From the NCBI GenBank assembly GCA_002706885.1, contig PAKY01000057.1, forward strand, positions 1-42,110: a stretch of DNA of 42,110 nucleotides. Direction: 5' to 3'. Position numbers and translations under genes: made by a program. How positions within the stretch are numbered: the stretch's first letter is position 1; each line of letters starts with the position of its first letter. This document shows, in pieces, positions 32,365 through 41,536 of the stretch. The stretch comes from Phycisphaerae bacterium. Lineage in GTDB: Bacteria > Planctomycetota > Phycisphaerae > Phycisphaerales > UBA1924. The notes beneath the pieces are model-generated. The model was not told where the DNA came from and searched no databases. It was given only the letters and a program-made list of their open reading frames with translations.

Positions 32365-33917
32365 ACAAGACGACCACGAAGCAGCCCCGATCGGGTCGAT
32401 GGCCGCCGCGTTGGGGCGCCTCGGGCTGGCTTGCGCTCTGCGGTCTCACGCTGCTTCTTGTGCTGATCGTCACGGGGCTCGCGGGCGGTCCGGCGTCGCC
32501 CGCGCTCGCGCTGGTCGCGCTGATCTTCACGACGACGTGCTCCGTGATGGCGATCCGAGCCGCGAAGCGGCATCGACGAGCATGGATCGACGAGATCCGC
32601 TCGCGGACCGAACGCCTCGGCGCTCTTCGTCCGCCAAAGCCCGTCGAGCCGTCGCCGCTCGCGACGACAGAAGACGAACGTTCGCCCGAAGAACTTTTGA
32701 AGCTCGCTCTCGACAGACGCGACCGCGAGATCCGTGGCGAGCTCGGCGAGATGGTGCTCGCCCAGGCGACCATGCGGGCGATCATCGGCGCCGTTGACTC
32801 GCCCGTGTTCGCGATCTCTGACGACGGACGCGTTCACCTGTGCAATCGAGCGGGCGAGCGTCTGATCGGTCGCAGCGGATTGAAGCTGCGGGGGCTGATG
32901 CTTGACGAGATCTTCCCCTCCACGAGACTCCTTGCATTGCACGCGCGGGCGAAGTCGGGTGTCGCGGCGAGCGAGAACGTTTCGATGACGTTTGATGGGA
33001 TGCCGCGGGTGTTCGACGTCGCGGCGGCGCCCGCACGGGCTGATATCGGCGACGTTCCGGCGAGGCTCGGTCAGTGGGCGGGCGTCGTCCTAACGCTCCG
33101 CGACGTGACCGAGGCGGCGCGGGCGGTGCAGCTCAAGACAGATTTCGTCGGCAACGCGAGCCACGAGCTGCGGACGCCCATCGCGTCGATCCGGGCCGCC
33201 GTGGAGACACTCTCGAACGTCGCGCCCGACGACGCGGAGATGCACGGGCGGCTTACGGAGATGATCACGAACAACGTCCGGCGGCTCGAGGAGATGGTCG
33301 CGGACCTCCTCGATCTCTCCCACCTCGAGAGCGAAGAACGCGCGGTGCAGCGTCGGGCGATGCCGTTCTCGGAGCTTGCGCTCGCGATGGCGCAGCTCTT
33401 CGACGCGGCTGCTCAGGAGAAGCGGGTCGAGCTCGTCTTCGAGGCGGACGACGCGCTCGAGCGGCTGGAGACCGATCCGAAGCTCATCCACCTGATCGTG
33501 CGCAACCTGATCGACAATGCGATCAAGTTCTCGTTCGAGGATTCGGAGGTTGTTATCGAAGCAGAGGTTGTCGGTGTCGGCGAACTCGCGACGGAGCGAG
33601 GGGGGCCACGAACGGCGGGGCTCGCGCCCTCGACGGCCGAGAAGCCGATCGGTCGGTCGGACTGGGCGGGGATGCGGCTGCGTGTCACCGACCGTGGACA
33701 GGGCATTCCACTGAAGCATCAGCCGAGGATCTTCGAGCGCTTCTACCAGGTCGATCAGGCGCGGACGCGCGGCGGGGTCTCCCGTGGGACAGGGCTCGGG
33801 CTGTCAATCGTGAAGCACGCGACCCGTCGCCTGGGCGGCGAGGTGAGCGTGGACTCGGTCTGGCAGGAGGGCACGACGATGTGCGTCGAGATCCCCTGCT
33901 GCGTTCGACCGGCGTGA
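32361..33917 (+). CDS. PhoR-like membrane sensor histidine kinase
   Basis: 518 residues; GTG start overlapping the regulator stop (GTGA). Two adjacent hydrophobic helices (about 23-41 and 47-65) with almost no loop suggest no large periplasmic sensor, as in PhoR. A charged linker and a PAS domain (about 137-250; IIGAVDSPVFAISDDGRVHLCN) follow, then HisKA with His268 (FVGNASHELRTPIASI) and HATPase with the N box NLIDNAIKF, DRGQGIP, FERFYQVD and GTGLGLSIVKH. It phosphorylates the partner regulator. A low-complexity insert (about 408-432) sits inside the ATPase lid region. Confidence 0.93.
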   Translation: MNKTTTKQPRSGRWPPRWGASGWLALCGLTLLLVLIVTGLAGGPASPALALVALIFTTTCSVMAIRAAKRHRRAWIDEIRSRTERLGALRPPKPVEPSPLATTEDERSPEELLKLALDRRDREIRGELGEMVLAQATMRAIIGAVDSPVFAISDDGRVHLCNRAGERLIGRSGLKLRGLMLDEIFPSTRLLALHARAKSGVAASENVSMTFDGMPRVFDVAAAPARADIGDVPARLGQWAGVVLTLRDVTEAARAVQLKTDFVGNASHELRTPIASIRAAVETLSNVAPDDAEMHGRLTEMITNNVRRLEEMVADLLDLSHLESEERAVQRRAMPFSELALAMAQLFDAAAQEKRVELVFEADDALERLETDPKLIHLIVRNLIDNAIKFSFEDSEVVIEAEVVGVGELATERGGPRTAGLAPSTAEKPIGRSDWAGMRLRVTDRGQGIPLKHQPRIFERFYQVDQARTRGGVSRGTGLGLSIVKHATRRLGGEVSVDSVWQEGTTMCVEIPCCVRPA

Positions 33918-33931
33918 AGCTTCGGTCGCTG

Positions 33932-35224
33932 CTAAGTCAGCTTGCCGCGGATGTGGGCGATGATCGTTTCTTCGTCCGCCGGGAGCGAAACGAGTTCATT
34001 CGCGTATCTGGCGTCGACGCCTTCAAGCTCGCGCTTGTGGTAGTTGACCACCACGTCGGGGTCCTTGAGCAGGTGCCCGGTGAGGATGCCCGCGATACGC
34101 TCACCCGGCTTGATGACGCCCTCGCGAACGAGGCGGCGCAGACCGGCCACCGTCGCGCACGAGGCGGGCTCAGCGCCGATGCCGGCGGCATCGACCATGG
34201 CCTTGGCGTCGAGGATCTCTGCGTCGTCCGCGTCAGTGACGACGCCCTTGCAGGCGTCGATCCCGCGTAGGCACTTGCGCCACGACACGGGCGCTCCGAT
34301 GCGGATGGCGGTGGCGATCGTGTCGGCGTTCGGGAGCGGATCGACCGTGCTCAGGCCGGTGGAGAAGGCTCGGTAGAGCGGGTTGGCGCCGCGGGCCTGG
34401 ACGATGGCGATGCGCGGCAAGCGATCGATGACACCAAGGTTGTAGAGCTCGACCATGCCCTTAGCGATCGCCGAGCTGTTTCCTAGGTTGCCGCCCGGGA
34501 GGACGATCCAGTCCGGGACTTCCCAGCCGAGCTGATCGAGCAGTTCGAAGCCGATGGCCTTCTGACCCTCGATGCGGTACGGGTTGATCGAGTTGACGAG
34601 ATAGACGGATTCATCGTCGCACACGCGCTGCACGATGCGCATGGCGTCGTCGAAGTCGCCATCGATCTGAATCGTCGTCGCGCCGTAAGCGAGGGCCTGG
34701 CTCAGCTTGCCGTAGGCGATCTTGCCGCCCGGGATGAACACGAACGCGGGGATGCCGGCGACTGCGGCGTAGGACGCGAGCGAGGCGGAGGTGTTTCCCG
34801 TGCTTGCGCAAGCGACCGCTCGGGCGCCGAGGAGGCTCGCGACGGACATTGCGACGGTCATGCCGCGGTCTTTGAACGAGCCGGTCGGGTTCTCGCCTTC
34901 ATGCTTGAGAACGAGCCCCTCAACGCCGCAGTAGGCGTCGAGTCGCGGCGAGGAATAGAGGTTCGTCGAGCCCTCCATGCGGGTGACGATCTCGGACGGC
35001 GACAGGGGGAGGACGAGTTCGCGGTAGCGCCAGACGCCCGATCGATCGGCGGGCTCCCTGCCCGACCAGCGGCGCGTGAACACGCCCGGATCGATGGGCG
35101 GGCGCCGATCGTGAATAACGTCGAGCGTGCCCCCGCAGTCGCAGCGATAACGGATCTCGAGCGGCGGATAGGTTTTGTCGCAGTCGACGCAGGCGAGTCG
35201 CCAGGGGCGTGTTGTGGTGGTCAC
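33932..35224 (-). CDS. thrC: Threonine synthase
   Basis: 430 residues from a GTG at 35224 overlapping the thrB stop. The PLP fold-type II core has NPTGSFKDRG with Schiff-base Lys118, CASTGNTSASLASYAA and VLPGGNLGNSSAI (cofactor phosphate). An N-terminal zinc-ribbon-like CxxC...CxC set (Cys12, 15, 28, 30) precedes the catalytic domain, as in ThrC forms of archaea and some bacteria rather than the E. coli type. It converts O-phosphohomoserine to threonine. Last gene of the thrABC operon; it ends 14 bp from the stop of the convergent phoR-like gene. Confidence 0.95.
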   Translation of the reverse strand: MTTTTRPWRLACVDCDKTYPPLEIRYRCDCGGTLDVIHDRRPPIDPGVFTRRWSGREPADRSGVWRYRELVLPLSPSEIVTRMEGSTNLYSSPRLDAYCGVEGLVLKHEGENPTGSFKDRGMTVAMSVASLLGARAVACASTGNTSASLASYAAVAGIPAFVFIPGGKIAYGKLSQALAYGATTIQIDGDFDDAMRIVQRVCDDESVYLVNSINPYRIEGQKAIGFELLDQLGWEVPDWIVLPGGNLGNSSAIAKGMVELYNLGVIDRLPRIAIVQARGANPLYRAFSTGLSTVDPLPNADTIATAIRIGAPVSWRKCLRGIDACKGVVTDADDAEILDAKAMVDAAGIGAEPASCATVAGLRRLVREGVIKPGERIAGILTGHLLKDPDVVVNYHKRELEGVDARYANELVSLPADEETIIAHIRGKLT

Positions 35225-36177
35225 GGCTTCGTCTCCGCTGGCTGAACGGTTCGGGATCCGGGCGCCTCGGCGGGCGAGACGAAGCCCGAGGCGTCGATCC
35301 CGGCGGCCTTGAAGGCGTCGATCATTGCGTCGCGTGTCGCGGCCGCAACGACGGGGGAATGGCAGAAGGCGAAGAGCGATGGGCCGGCGCCGCTGATGGT
35401 CGCGCCGAGGGCGCCGGCGTCGCGTCCCGCGTCGATCGCGGCCGCGGCCCCGGTGATGAGCGGGAGCCTCGCCGTGGTCACGACGTCGTCGGCGATGCAC
35501 ATGGCGAGGAGGCCGAGATCGCCCGAATAGCACGCGCTGACGAGCATGGCGATGTTCGCGGAGTTACGCGTACGCGCGGAAAGCGGGATGTTCTCAGGCA
35601 GAACGGCGCGGGCGTTGGTTGTTGCGACGCGGGCCTTCGGTGTGACGACGACGACGTGGAGATCGGAAGGAACGGGAAGGCGCTGGATGCGCACACGTGG
35701 CGTCATTTGGCAGACGAGGGTGAGTCCACCCAGAAGCGCGGGGGCGATGTTGTCCGCGTGCCGACCCGCGACGACGGCCTCGGCCTCGACGCAGGGGCCG
35801 AGCAGGTCGTCCTTGCGGAGCGGAGCGCCGAGGAGCTGGTTCACCGCGTGAGCGGCGGCGGCGGCGCTCGCGGCGGAGGACCCAAGCCCTGACTCGAGCG
35901 GGATGCCCTTCTCGATGGCGAGGTCGATACCGATGTCCTCGCGGCCCGCGAGTCGGCGGGTGAAGGTCGCCGCGACGCCCGCGGTGTTGCGCGCGGCGTC
36001 GGTCGGAAGAGCGCCGCCGTCGCCGCTGATCGAAGTGATGCGGACGTCGCCGTGGTCGGCGAGGGTCGCTGTAACCCGGTCTCCCGGCCCGGCGACGGCG
36101 AGCCCGAGGACATCGAATCCCGGGCCGACGTTGCCGATGGTCGCGGGGGCGAAGGCTGTCGCGGCTCGGACGATCAT
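35221..36177 (-). CDS. thrB: Homoserine kinase (GHMP family)
   Basis: 318 residues; ATG overlapping the stop of the upstream thrA-like gene (ATGA). N-terminal FAPATIGNVGPGFDVLGLAV, the GHMP ATP motif PLESGLGSSAASAAAAA (93-109) and the C-terminal GATISGAGPSLFAFC are all typical of ThrB. It phosphorylates homoserine at the hydroxyl. Its stop overlaps the thrC start (GTGA), so all three thr genes are translationally coupled. Confidence 0.95.
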   Translation of the reverse strand: MIVRAATAFAPATIGNVGPGFDVLGLAVAGPGDRVTATLADHGDVRITSISGDGGALPTDAARNTAGVAATFTRRLAGREDIGIDLAIEKGIPLESGLGSSAASAAAAAHAVNQLLGAPLRKDDLLGPCVEAEAVVAGRHADNIAPALLGGLTLVCQMTPRVRIQRLPVPSDLHVVVVTPKARVATTNARAVLPENIPLSARTRNSANIAMLVSACYSGDLGLLAMCIADDVVTTARLPLITGAAAAIDAGRDAGALGATISGAGPSLFAFCHSPVVAAATRDAMIDAFKAAGIDASGFVSPAEAPGSRTVQPAETKP

Positions 36178-38687
36178 GCGTGGGCTCGCTCGGCGATGAT
36201 GCGGATGACGTCGGACAGAACGCCCATGGCGGTGACCGCGGCGCCGGCGCCCGGCCCGCCGATCGCGAGCGAGTTGGCGTTGTAGCGATCGCTGTGCACC
36301 AGGAGCAGGTTATCCGTGCCGCGCAGCGCGCCGATACGGGACGCCTCGTCGACCGCCTGCGGACCGACGGTGATCGAGTGGGGCTCGATCGTGGCTATGT
36401 AGCGGAGCACCGTGCCGTTCTCACGCGCGGTCGCGACCTCGCGATCGAGTTGCTCCGAGATCGGGGCGAGGCCCGCGAAGAACGCTGGCTTCTCGAGTCC
36501 TCTGAGTTCGTCGCCGACGAGGCCAACGCGATGGATATTCGCGGGATCAATGTCGAACCCGCAGACGCGGCTCAGGATGATCGCCTTGCGGAGGACATCG
36601 CCTCCCGAGAGGTCGACCCAAGGGTCGGGCTCCATGTAGCCGCGTTCGGTGGCGTCTGTCACCACCCGCGCGAGCGGCACGCCGTCGGCGAGCGCAGCGT
36701 AGACATACGTCAGCGTGCCGGACAGGCAGCCTTCGAGGCGCGTGACGCGATCACCGGTGGCGATGAGCTGTTCGATTGTGTCGAGGATCGGGAGACCCGC
36801 GCCGACGGTGGATTCGCCACGGATGACGCGGCGAGACTCCGCTGCTGCGCTGGCGAGAGCGGTGTAGCGGGACGGCTCGCCGGCAAGCGCGACCTTGTTG
36901 GCGGTCGCGATATCGGCCCCGCTGGCGATGGCCGCGAGGTAGGCGTCGGTCGAATCGCCATCGGCGACGTCAACGAGTATCGCGGGGCGTCGCCCGCTGA
37001 ACGCGGTCGCTATCAAATCGCGCGGGTCGGCGTTTGCCACGGCGCCGGGCTGATCCGCGAGCTTCACGCCATCGGCCTTGGACGCGAGCATTGAGGCAAG
37101 GCGGACAGGGTCGAAGCCGGCGGCGTTGTGCTGGTAGCCGCTGCGATCGCACAGTCCGACGATGCGCGGACGGGCGCCGTAGCGATTTGCGATGTCCTCG
37201 ACGCGATCGAGGAGCATCGGCACGAAGGCACGCCCGATCTGGCCGCAGCCCATCAAGACGATGTCGATGTTGTCCGGCGCGGGCGTGGTGGTTGACGCTC
37301 CTTCGCCTCCGAGGGCGAACGCGTCATGGATCGCCTGGATCGCTCGGGCGCTATCGGCCTCGTCCACGGCGAGGGTGATGTTCAACTCGGATGAGCCCTG
37401 CGCGATGGCGACGACGTTCACGCCGGCGTGGGCGAGGGCGCCGAAGAGGCGGCCTGAGACGCCCGGGGCGTGCTTCATCCCGAGGCCGACCACGGCCACG
37501 AGCGCAAGATTGGGCTGGACGGAGACGTCCTCGATGTCGGCGTGGGCAAGTTCCATGCGGAACGCGCGGCGGAGGGCCATCTCGGCGTCGGCCGCGCGGT
37601 CGTCGGGTACAGCGAACGACACGGACGACTCGGAGCTCGCCTGGCTGATCATGGTGACGCTGATGTCGGCGCTGGCGAGCGTTGAGAAGATCTTAGCGGC
37701 GACGCCCGGAACGCCCGCCATGCCGCGTCCCTCGATGCTGACGAGTGCCTGGCCCGATGCGGCGCTGACGCCTTTTACCGGGTGCTCGCCGAGAGCGACG
37801 CGGCCGCCGACGATGGTGCCAGGGTCGGTTGGGTTGAACGAGTCCTTGATGCTGACGGGGATCCCACGCTCGACGAGTGGCTGGATCGTGCGCGGATGGA
37901 GCACTTTGGCGCCGTAGTACGCGAGTTCGGCGGCCTCGCGATAGTTGAGCTCCGGGATGACACGGGCGGCCGGGACGATCGTCGGGTTGGCGGTGAAGAC
38001 GCCCGGGACGTCGGTCCAGATCACGACCTCGGCGGCGTCGATGGCGGCGCCGACAAGGGTCGCCGAGTAGTCGCTCCCGCCCCGCCCGAGCGTGGTCGTC
38101 GAACCGCACGGGGCGCGACCACAGAAACCGGTGATGACAGGCGTCACACCCTTGGCGAGTCGGGGGAGGAGGGCGGATCGAACGCCCAGGTGGTAGACGC
38201 CGAAGAGGGGCGTGGCGGAGCCGAACGCGCCGTCGGTCTCGAGGAACATATCGGCGTCAACGGGCTCGGAGAGGCCCCTGCCGTCGGCGGTGAGGGTCGC
38301 GGCAAGCAGGCGGGTCGAGAGCTTCTCGCCGCACGCGAGAAGTCGGTCGTTCAGCCGTGGCGCCATGCCGCCGAGAGCAGCCCCGGCGTGGAGGAGATCG
38401 GCGATCTCGCGCGTGATGGCGTCGATGTCGGTCGCGACGTCGATCCGGAGGTCTGCGGCGGCTTTGACGTGACGCGTACGGATCGCGTCGACCGCGTCGG
38501 CGTCGAAGGCGCCACGCGTCACCTGCTTCGACAGGCGGACCAGTTCGTTGGTGACGCCGCTCATGGCGCTGACGACGACCGCGACGCGGGCATCGGCGGC
38601 TCGGATGAGCTCTGCGGCGGCACGGATGCGGGCGGCGTCGCCCATGCTCGTGCCGCCGAACTTGTAGACAATGGGCGATTCGGTCAC
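36174..38687 (-). CDS. thrA: Bifunctional aspartate kinase/homoserine dehydrogenase
   Basis: 837 residues from a GTG at 38687 (E. coli ThrA 820). The kinase half starts VYKFGGTSMGDAAR (8-20) and has GFCGRAPCGSTTTLGRGGSDYSA and TDVPGVFTANP. Two ACT repeats (about 315-385 and 395-460) form the regulatory region. The dehydrogenase half begins at about 474 (IDIVLMGCGQIGRAFVPML), with TANKVALAGE, GESTVGAGLPILDTI, LEGCLSGTLTYV and ERGYMEPDPWVDLSGGDVLRKAIIL. It performs the first and third steps from aspartate; the second is the divergent asd product. ACT domains predict feedback by threonine. The start codon has no strong ribosome-binding site. Confidence 0.96.
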   Translation of the reverse strand: MTESPIVYKFGGTSMGDAARIRAAAELIRAADARVAVVVSAMSGVTNELVRLSKQVTRGAFDADAVDAIRTRHVKAAADLRIDVATDIDAITREIADLLHAGAALGGMAPRLNDRLLACGEKLSTRLLAATLTADGRGLSEPVDADMFLETDGAFGSATPLFGVYHLGVRSALLPRLAKGVTPVITGFCGRAPCGSTTTLGRGGSDYSATLVGAAIDAAEVVIWTDVPGVFTANPTIVPAARVIPELNYREAAELAYYGAKVLHPRTIQPLVERGIPVSIKDSFNPTDPGTIVGGRVALGEHPVKGVSAASGQALVSIEGRGMAGVPGVAAKIFSTLASADISVTMISQASSESSVSFAVPDDRAADAEMALRRAFRMELAHADIEDVSVQPNLALVAVVGLGMKHAPGVSGRLFGALAHAGVNVVAIAQGSSELNITLAVDEADSARAIQAIHDAFALGGEGASTTTPAPDNIDIVLMGCGQIGRAFVPMLLDRVEDIANRYGARPRIVGLCDRSGYQHNAAGFDPVRLASMLASKADGVKLADQPGAVANADPRDLIATAFSGRRPAILVDVADGDSTDAYLAAIASGADIATANKVALAGEPSRYTALASAAAESRRVIRGESTVGAGLPILDTIEQLIATGDRVTRLEGCLSGTLTYVYAALADGVPLARVVTDATERGYMEPDPWVDLSGGDVLRKAIILSRVCGFDIDPANIHRVGLVGDELRGLEKPAFFAGLAPISEQLDREVATARENGTVLRYIATIEPHSITVGPQAVDEASRIGALRGTDNLLLVHSDRYNANSLAIGGPGAGAAVTAMGVLSDVIRIIAERAHA

Positions 38688-38719
38688 GCTTGGCGTCCGG
38701 TCGTTTCTCACTCGCGAAA

Positions 38720-38737
38720 GGCCCGAGGCTTCGGGCC
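38720..38737 (-). promoter_or_regulatory. Hairpin in the thrABC leader
   Basis: GGCCCGA and TCGGGCC form a 7-bp stem with a 4-nt loop, 33 bp before the thrA start, followed on the minus strand by only TTT. It begins right where a transcript from the TACGAT box at 38747-38752 would start. It could stabilise the 5' end or act as a weak attenuator; no Thr/Ile-rich leader peptide is seen. Confidence 0.35.
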
Positions 38738-38746
38738 GGGACGCTG

Positions 38747-38756
38747 ATCGTACGAT
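38747..38756. promoter_or_regulatory. Palindromic ATCGTACGAT: probable divergent -10 boxes for thrABC and asd
   Basis: The 10-bp palindrome presents TACGAT on both strands, the hexamer found as a likely -10 box elsewhere in the window. It lies in the 147-bp gap between thrA (minus) and asd (plus). It would give leaders of about 55 nt for thrABC and 75 nt for asd. Confidence 0.4.
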
Positions 38757-38834
38757 GTTCGACAGCTGATATCGGCGGTCATTTGAGCGATGATGAAGAC
38801 GATCCAGCGGAAGGGTCGAGGAGGAACTGCGGCG

Positions 38835-39872
38835 ATGGGAAGCCTGAGTGGAAAAACGATCGCGGTGGTCGGCGCGACCGGGGCGGTCGGAGCGGAAATG
38901 CTTGGGATCCTCGCTGAACGGGGTGTACCAGACGACCGGGTTCGTGCCGTCGCCTCGAGCCGCTCCGCGGGTCGTGAAATGGCTTACGGCGAGGGACTGG
39001 TCACCGTTACCGAGGTGACTCGAGAGACCTTTGGAGGGGTGGACATCGCGCTGTTCGCCGCGAGTTCGGACCTGGCGCGGGAGCTGGCCCCTGTCGCGAT
39101 CGAAGCGGGAGCGGACGTCGTGGACAACTCGTCGGCGTTCCGGATGGACACCGCCGTGCCGCTCGTCACGCCCGAGGTGAACGCGGACGCGATCCCCGAC
39201 CGATCGAAGGGCGCCCGCCTGATCGCGAATCCGAACTGCTCGACGATCATGCTGCTCATGGCGGTGACGCCGCTCTACAGGGCGTTCGGCTGTCGGCGTC
39301 TGGTGGTCAGCACGTATCAGGCCGTGTCGGGAGCCGGAGCGGCGGCGATGGACGAGCTGCGAACCCTGACGACGGCGGCGCTCGCAGGCGAGGACGCGAA
39401 TCCCACGATCTTCAGTGAATCGTGCGCGTTCAACGTGTTCAGCCATGACTCGCCCCTCGACCCGACCACGGGGCGGAACAAGGAAGAGCAGAAGATGCTC
39501 GATGAGACGCGGAAGATCTGGAACGACGCTTCCGTCGAGATCACCGCGACGTGCGTGCGCGTGCCGGTATTCCGCGCCCACACCGAGTCGATCAACATCG
39601 AGCTTGCGGAGCCCGCGACCGTCGATGAGGTCCGCGGGTCGATCGTGGGCTTCGCGGGGGTAGAAATCGTGGATGACCGAGCCGCCAACCGCTTCCCGAC
39701 GCCATTGAAGGCGGCGCATGGAGACGCGGTGCTCGTTGGAAGGATCAGGCCGGACGGCTCGGCGCAGCCCGACGCGAACGGTCGCTACAGGCGGTTCGAT
39801 CTGATGTGCTCAGGCGACCAGATACGCAAGGGCGCCGCGCTCAACGCGGTGCAGATCGCGGAGCTGCTTTGA
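38835..39872 (+). CDS. asd: Aspartate-semialdehyde dehydrogenase
   Basis: 345 residues from the ATG at 38835 with GAGGAGGAA about nine bases upstream; an ATG 15 codons earlier has no such site. NADP-binding GATGAVGAEML (13-23), catalytic Cys135 in ANPNCSTIML, QAVSGAGAAAMDEL, and His249 in RVPVFRAHTESI. It reduces aspartyl phosphate to the semialdehyde, the branch point to threonine, methionine, lysine and diaminopimelate. It is divergent from thrABC and supplies the missing second step of that pathway. Its stop is 19 bp from the end of the convergent Vsr-methyltransferase gene. Confidence 0.97.
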   Translation: MGSLSGKTIAVVGATGAVGAEMLGILAERGVPDDRVRAVASSRSAGREMAYGEGLVTVTEVTRETFGGVDIALFAASSDLARELAPVAIEAGADVVDNSSAFRMDTAVPLVTPEVNADAIPDRSKGARLIANPNCSTIMLLMAVTPLYRAFGCRRLVVSTYQAVSGAGAAAMDELRTLTTAALAGEDANPTIFSESCAFNVFSHDSPLDPTTGRNKEEQKMLDETRKIWNDASVEITATCVRVPVFRAHTESINIELAEPATVDEVRGSIVGFAGVEIVDDRAANRFPTPLKAAHGDAVLVGRIRPDGSAQPDANGRYRRFDLMCSGDQIRKGAALNAVQIAELL

Positions 39873-39891
39873 CGAACGTGGCGAACTCGGT

Positions 39892-41487
39892 CTACCGAAG
39901 CACAACGCCCCGCAGGAGTTCGGCGGCGAGGGGATTGATGTAGTTCGAGACCATCCATTCGACCACCGGCACGCAAACGGCGTCACCGAATCCGAACAGC
40001 AGGTCGTCCCGGCTGACACCCTCGGCGTCGAGACGGAATCCATCGGAGCCCATGAGCCTCGCGCACTCGGAAGGCGTGAGCAGCCTCACCCGCCATTCGC
40101 CGTCCTCGACCTCAACGAGCATCTGCTTCGCGCTGCCGCCCTTGGGCGTTCGGAGGCACCCCGCGACACCGTCGAATCGGAGTTCGGCCGTGGAACGACC
40201 CTTGCGCATCCGACGGAACGCTGTCGCCCGAACCACGTCGTGCTCCTTTGCAAGCGATTCGACCATCGCCAGATGACGGTCGCTCACCTGTGCCCGCAAT
40301 CGCGCGACGCGGTCAGTCGACCACCAGTCGGCGGCGTCGGGACCAAGATCGTCGAGGATGTCCGTCAGAGTCAACGTTCGCCGTGGGAGCGGGGGCATCG
40401 GCCGGGTACGCCAAGGCAGATCGGCATTGTCACGGATCGCGTTGACGAGCGCCTGCGACCGTACTTCGCTCGGCTCGGCGTGGGTCGCGTCAACCCACGG
40501 ACCGATGTCGATGTCGTCTCGCACGCCGAGGATGAGCATCCTTGGTCGACTCTGCGGAACAAAGCTCTTGGCGTCGAGGGTCAGGGCGTCGATGGCGTAA
40601 CCCGCCTGCACGAAGCGCTCAGCGCAGACTCGGAAGTCTCGGCCAGCGTTGCTGTGGAGCAGACCGACAACGTTCTCGAGTATCACGAACGGCGGGCGAC
40701 GATCGCCGAGGTTGTCGAGAATGTCGGCAAAGCCGAGGTACGCCGAGGAGTGTCGCCCCTCGAAACCACGACCCTTGCCCGCAAGGCTGAGGTCGGTGCA
40801 CGGAAAGCACGCGGCGGCGATCGCGGCGTCCGGCGTGTCATTCGCGGAGATGTCGTGCACCGACCGATCGTCGAGCTCGACACGCTCCCCATCGAGGTTG
40901 TGCAGGAACAGTCGACGCTTCATCGGGTCATGATCGTTCGCCCAAAGGGTGTTCCACCCCGACCGCTCGAGCCCCATGCGCATGAGCCCGATGCCCGAGA
41001 AGAAGTCGATGGTTGAGGTCCTCGCGAGCCCAGGGAAGGGGGACGCTGGCCCGTCGCCTTCGAGAACCTCCAGAACGCGATCGGCGCACCGCTCGGGGTC
41101 GGCGTCAACGTCGGCCTCCCAGAGTCGGAAGACCTGCCAGCCGCTCTCCACCAGCCTTCGGGTCGCTCGGAGATCGCGAGCGATGTTGCCGGTGATCTTG
41201 CGGTTCCAGTACTCGGGGTCCTTCGAGCCCGCGAACTGGTCGGCGAGCGAGTTCAGTCCACGTCGACGCCATTGGGCGCCGTGCCAGAGTTCGCCGTCGA
41301 CGAACACCGCGACGCGTTCGCGTGTGAACACCAGGTCTGGTTTCCCGGGGAGCTCGGCGACGTTGAGACGGGGGCGTCGCCCGCGACGGCGGATGGCAGA
41401 CGCGAGCGCGAGCTCGGGACCGGTTCCCGCGCCTTTCACGCGACGCATGCGTTCGCTGCGATCGAGTTGCGAGAGCGTCTCCGGCAT
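39892..41487 (-). CDS. Vsr-like nuclease domain fused to DNA cytosine-5 methyltransferase
   Basis: 531 residues from the ATG at 41487, which has GAGGAGG six bases upstream. Residues 8-145 match very-short-patch repair endonuclease: RSERMRRVKGAGTGPELALA, ELPGKPDLVF with catalytic Asp51, VAVFVDGELWHG with His69, and EYWNRKITGNIARDLRATRRLVESGWQVFRLWE. The Cys/His ligands of the Vsr structural zinc are replaced. Residues 157-531 form a C5 methyltransferase with motif I IDFFSGIGLMRMGLE, motif IV FPCTDLS (Cys230), motif VI ENVVG, motif VIII QSRPRM and C-terminal motif X GFGDAVCVPVVEW; the target-recognition region lies between about 325 and 470. The methyltransferase modifies cytosine. The Vsr part may repair T-G mismatches or act as a linked restriction nuclease. 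No separate nuclease or helicase gene is adjacent. Confidence 0.92.
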   Translation of the reverse strand: MPETLSQLDRSERMRRVKGAGTGPELALASAIRRRGRRPRLNVAELPGKPDLVFTRERVAVFVDGELWHGAQWRRRGLNSLADQFAGSKDPEYWNRKITGNIARDLRATRRLVESGWQVFRLWEADVDADPERCADRVLEVLEGDGPASPFPGLARTSTIDFFSGIGLMRMGLERSGWNTLWANDHDPMKRRLFLHNLDGERVELDDRSVHDISANDTPDAAIAAACFPCTDLSLAGKGRGFEGRHSSAYLGFADILDNLGDRRPPFVILENVVGLLHSNAGRDFRVCAERFVQAGYAIDALTLDAKSFVPQSRPRMLILGVRDDIDIGPWVDATHAEPSEVRSQALVNAIRDNADLPWRTRPMPPLPRRTLTLTDILDDLGPDAADWWSTDRVARLRAQVSDRHLAMVESLAKEHDVVRATAFRRMRKGRSTAELRFDGVAGCLRTPKGGSAKQMLVEVEDGEWRVRLLTPSECARLMGSDGFRLDAEGVSRDDLLFGFGDAVCVPVVEWMVSNYINPLAAELLRGVVLR

Positions 41488-41536
41488 GCGCGGCCTCCTC
41501 AGCGGTGCGCAGACACGATACCACGCGAAGCGCACG

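Noticed and set aside
38688-39719. N-terminal extension of the thrA frame by 344 codons
   Set aside because: The extension runs antisense to asd and has no similarity to known proteins; the aspartate kinase domain starts at the GTG at 38687.
39892-41535. Defence island around the Vsr-methyltransferase fusion
   Set aside because: The flanks are asd and a dockerin protein with their own signals; no helicase, nuclease, integrase or toxin gene is visible, though the right edge of the window limits this view.
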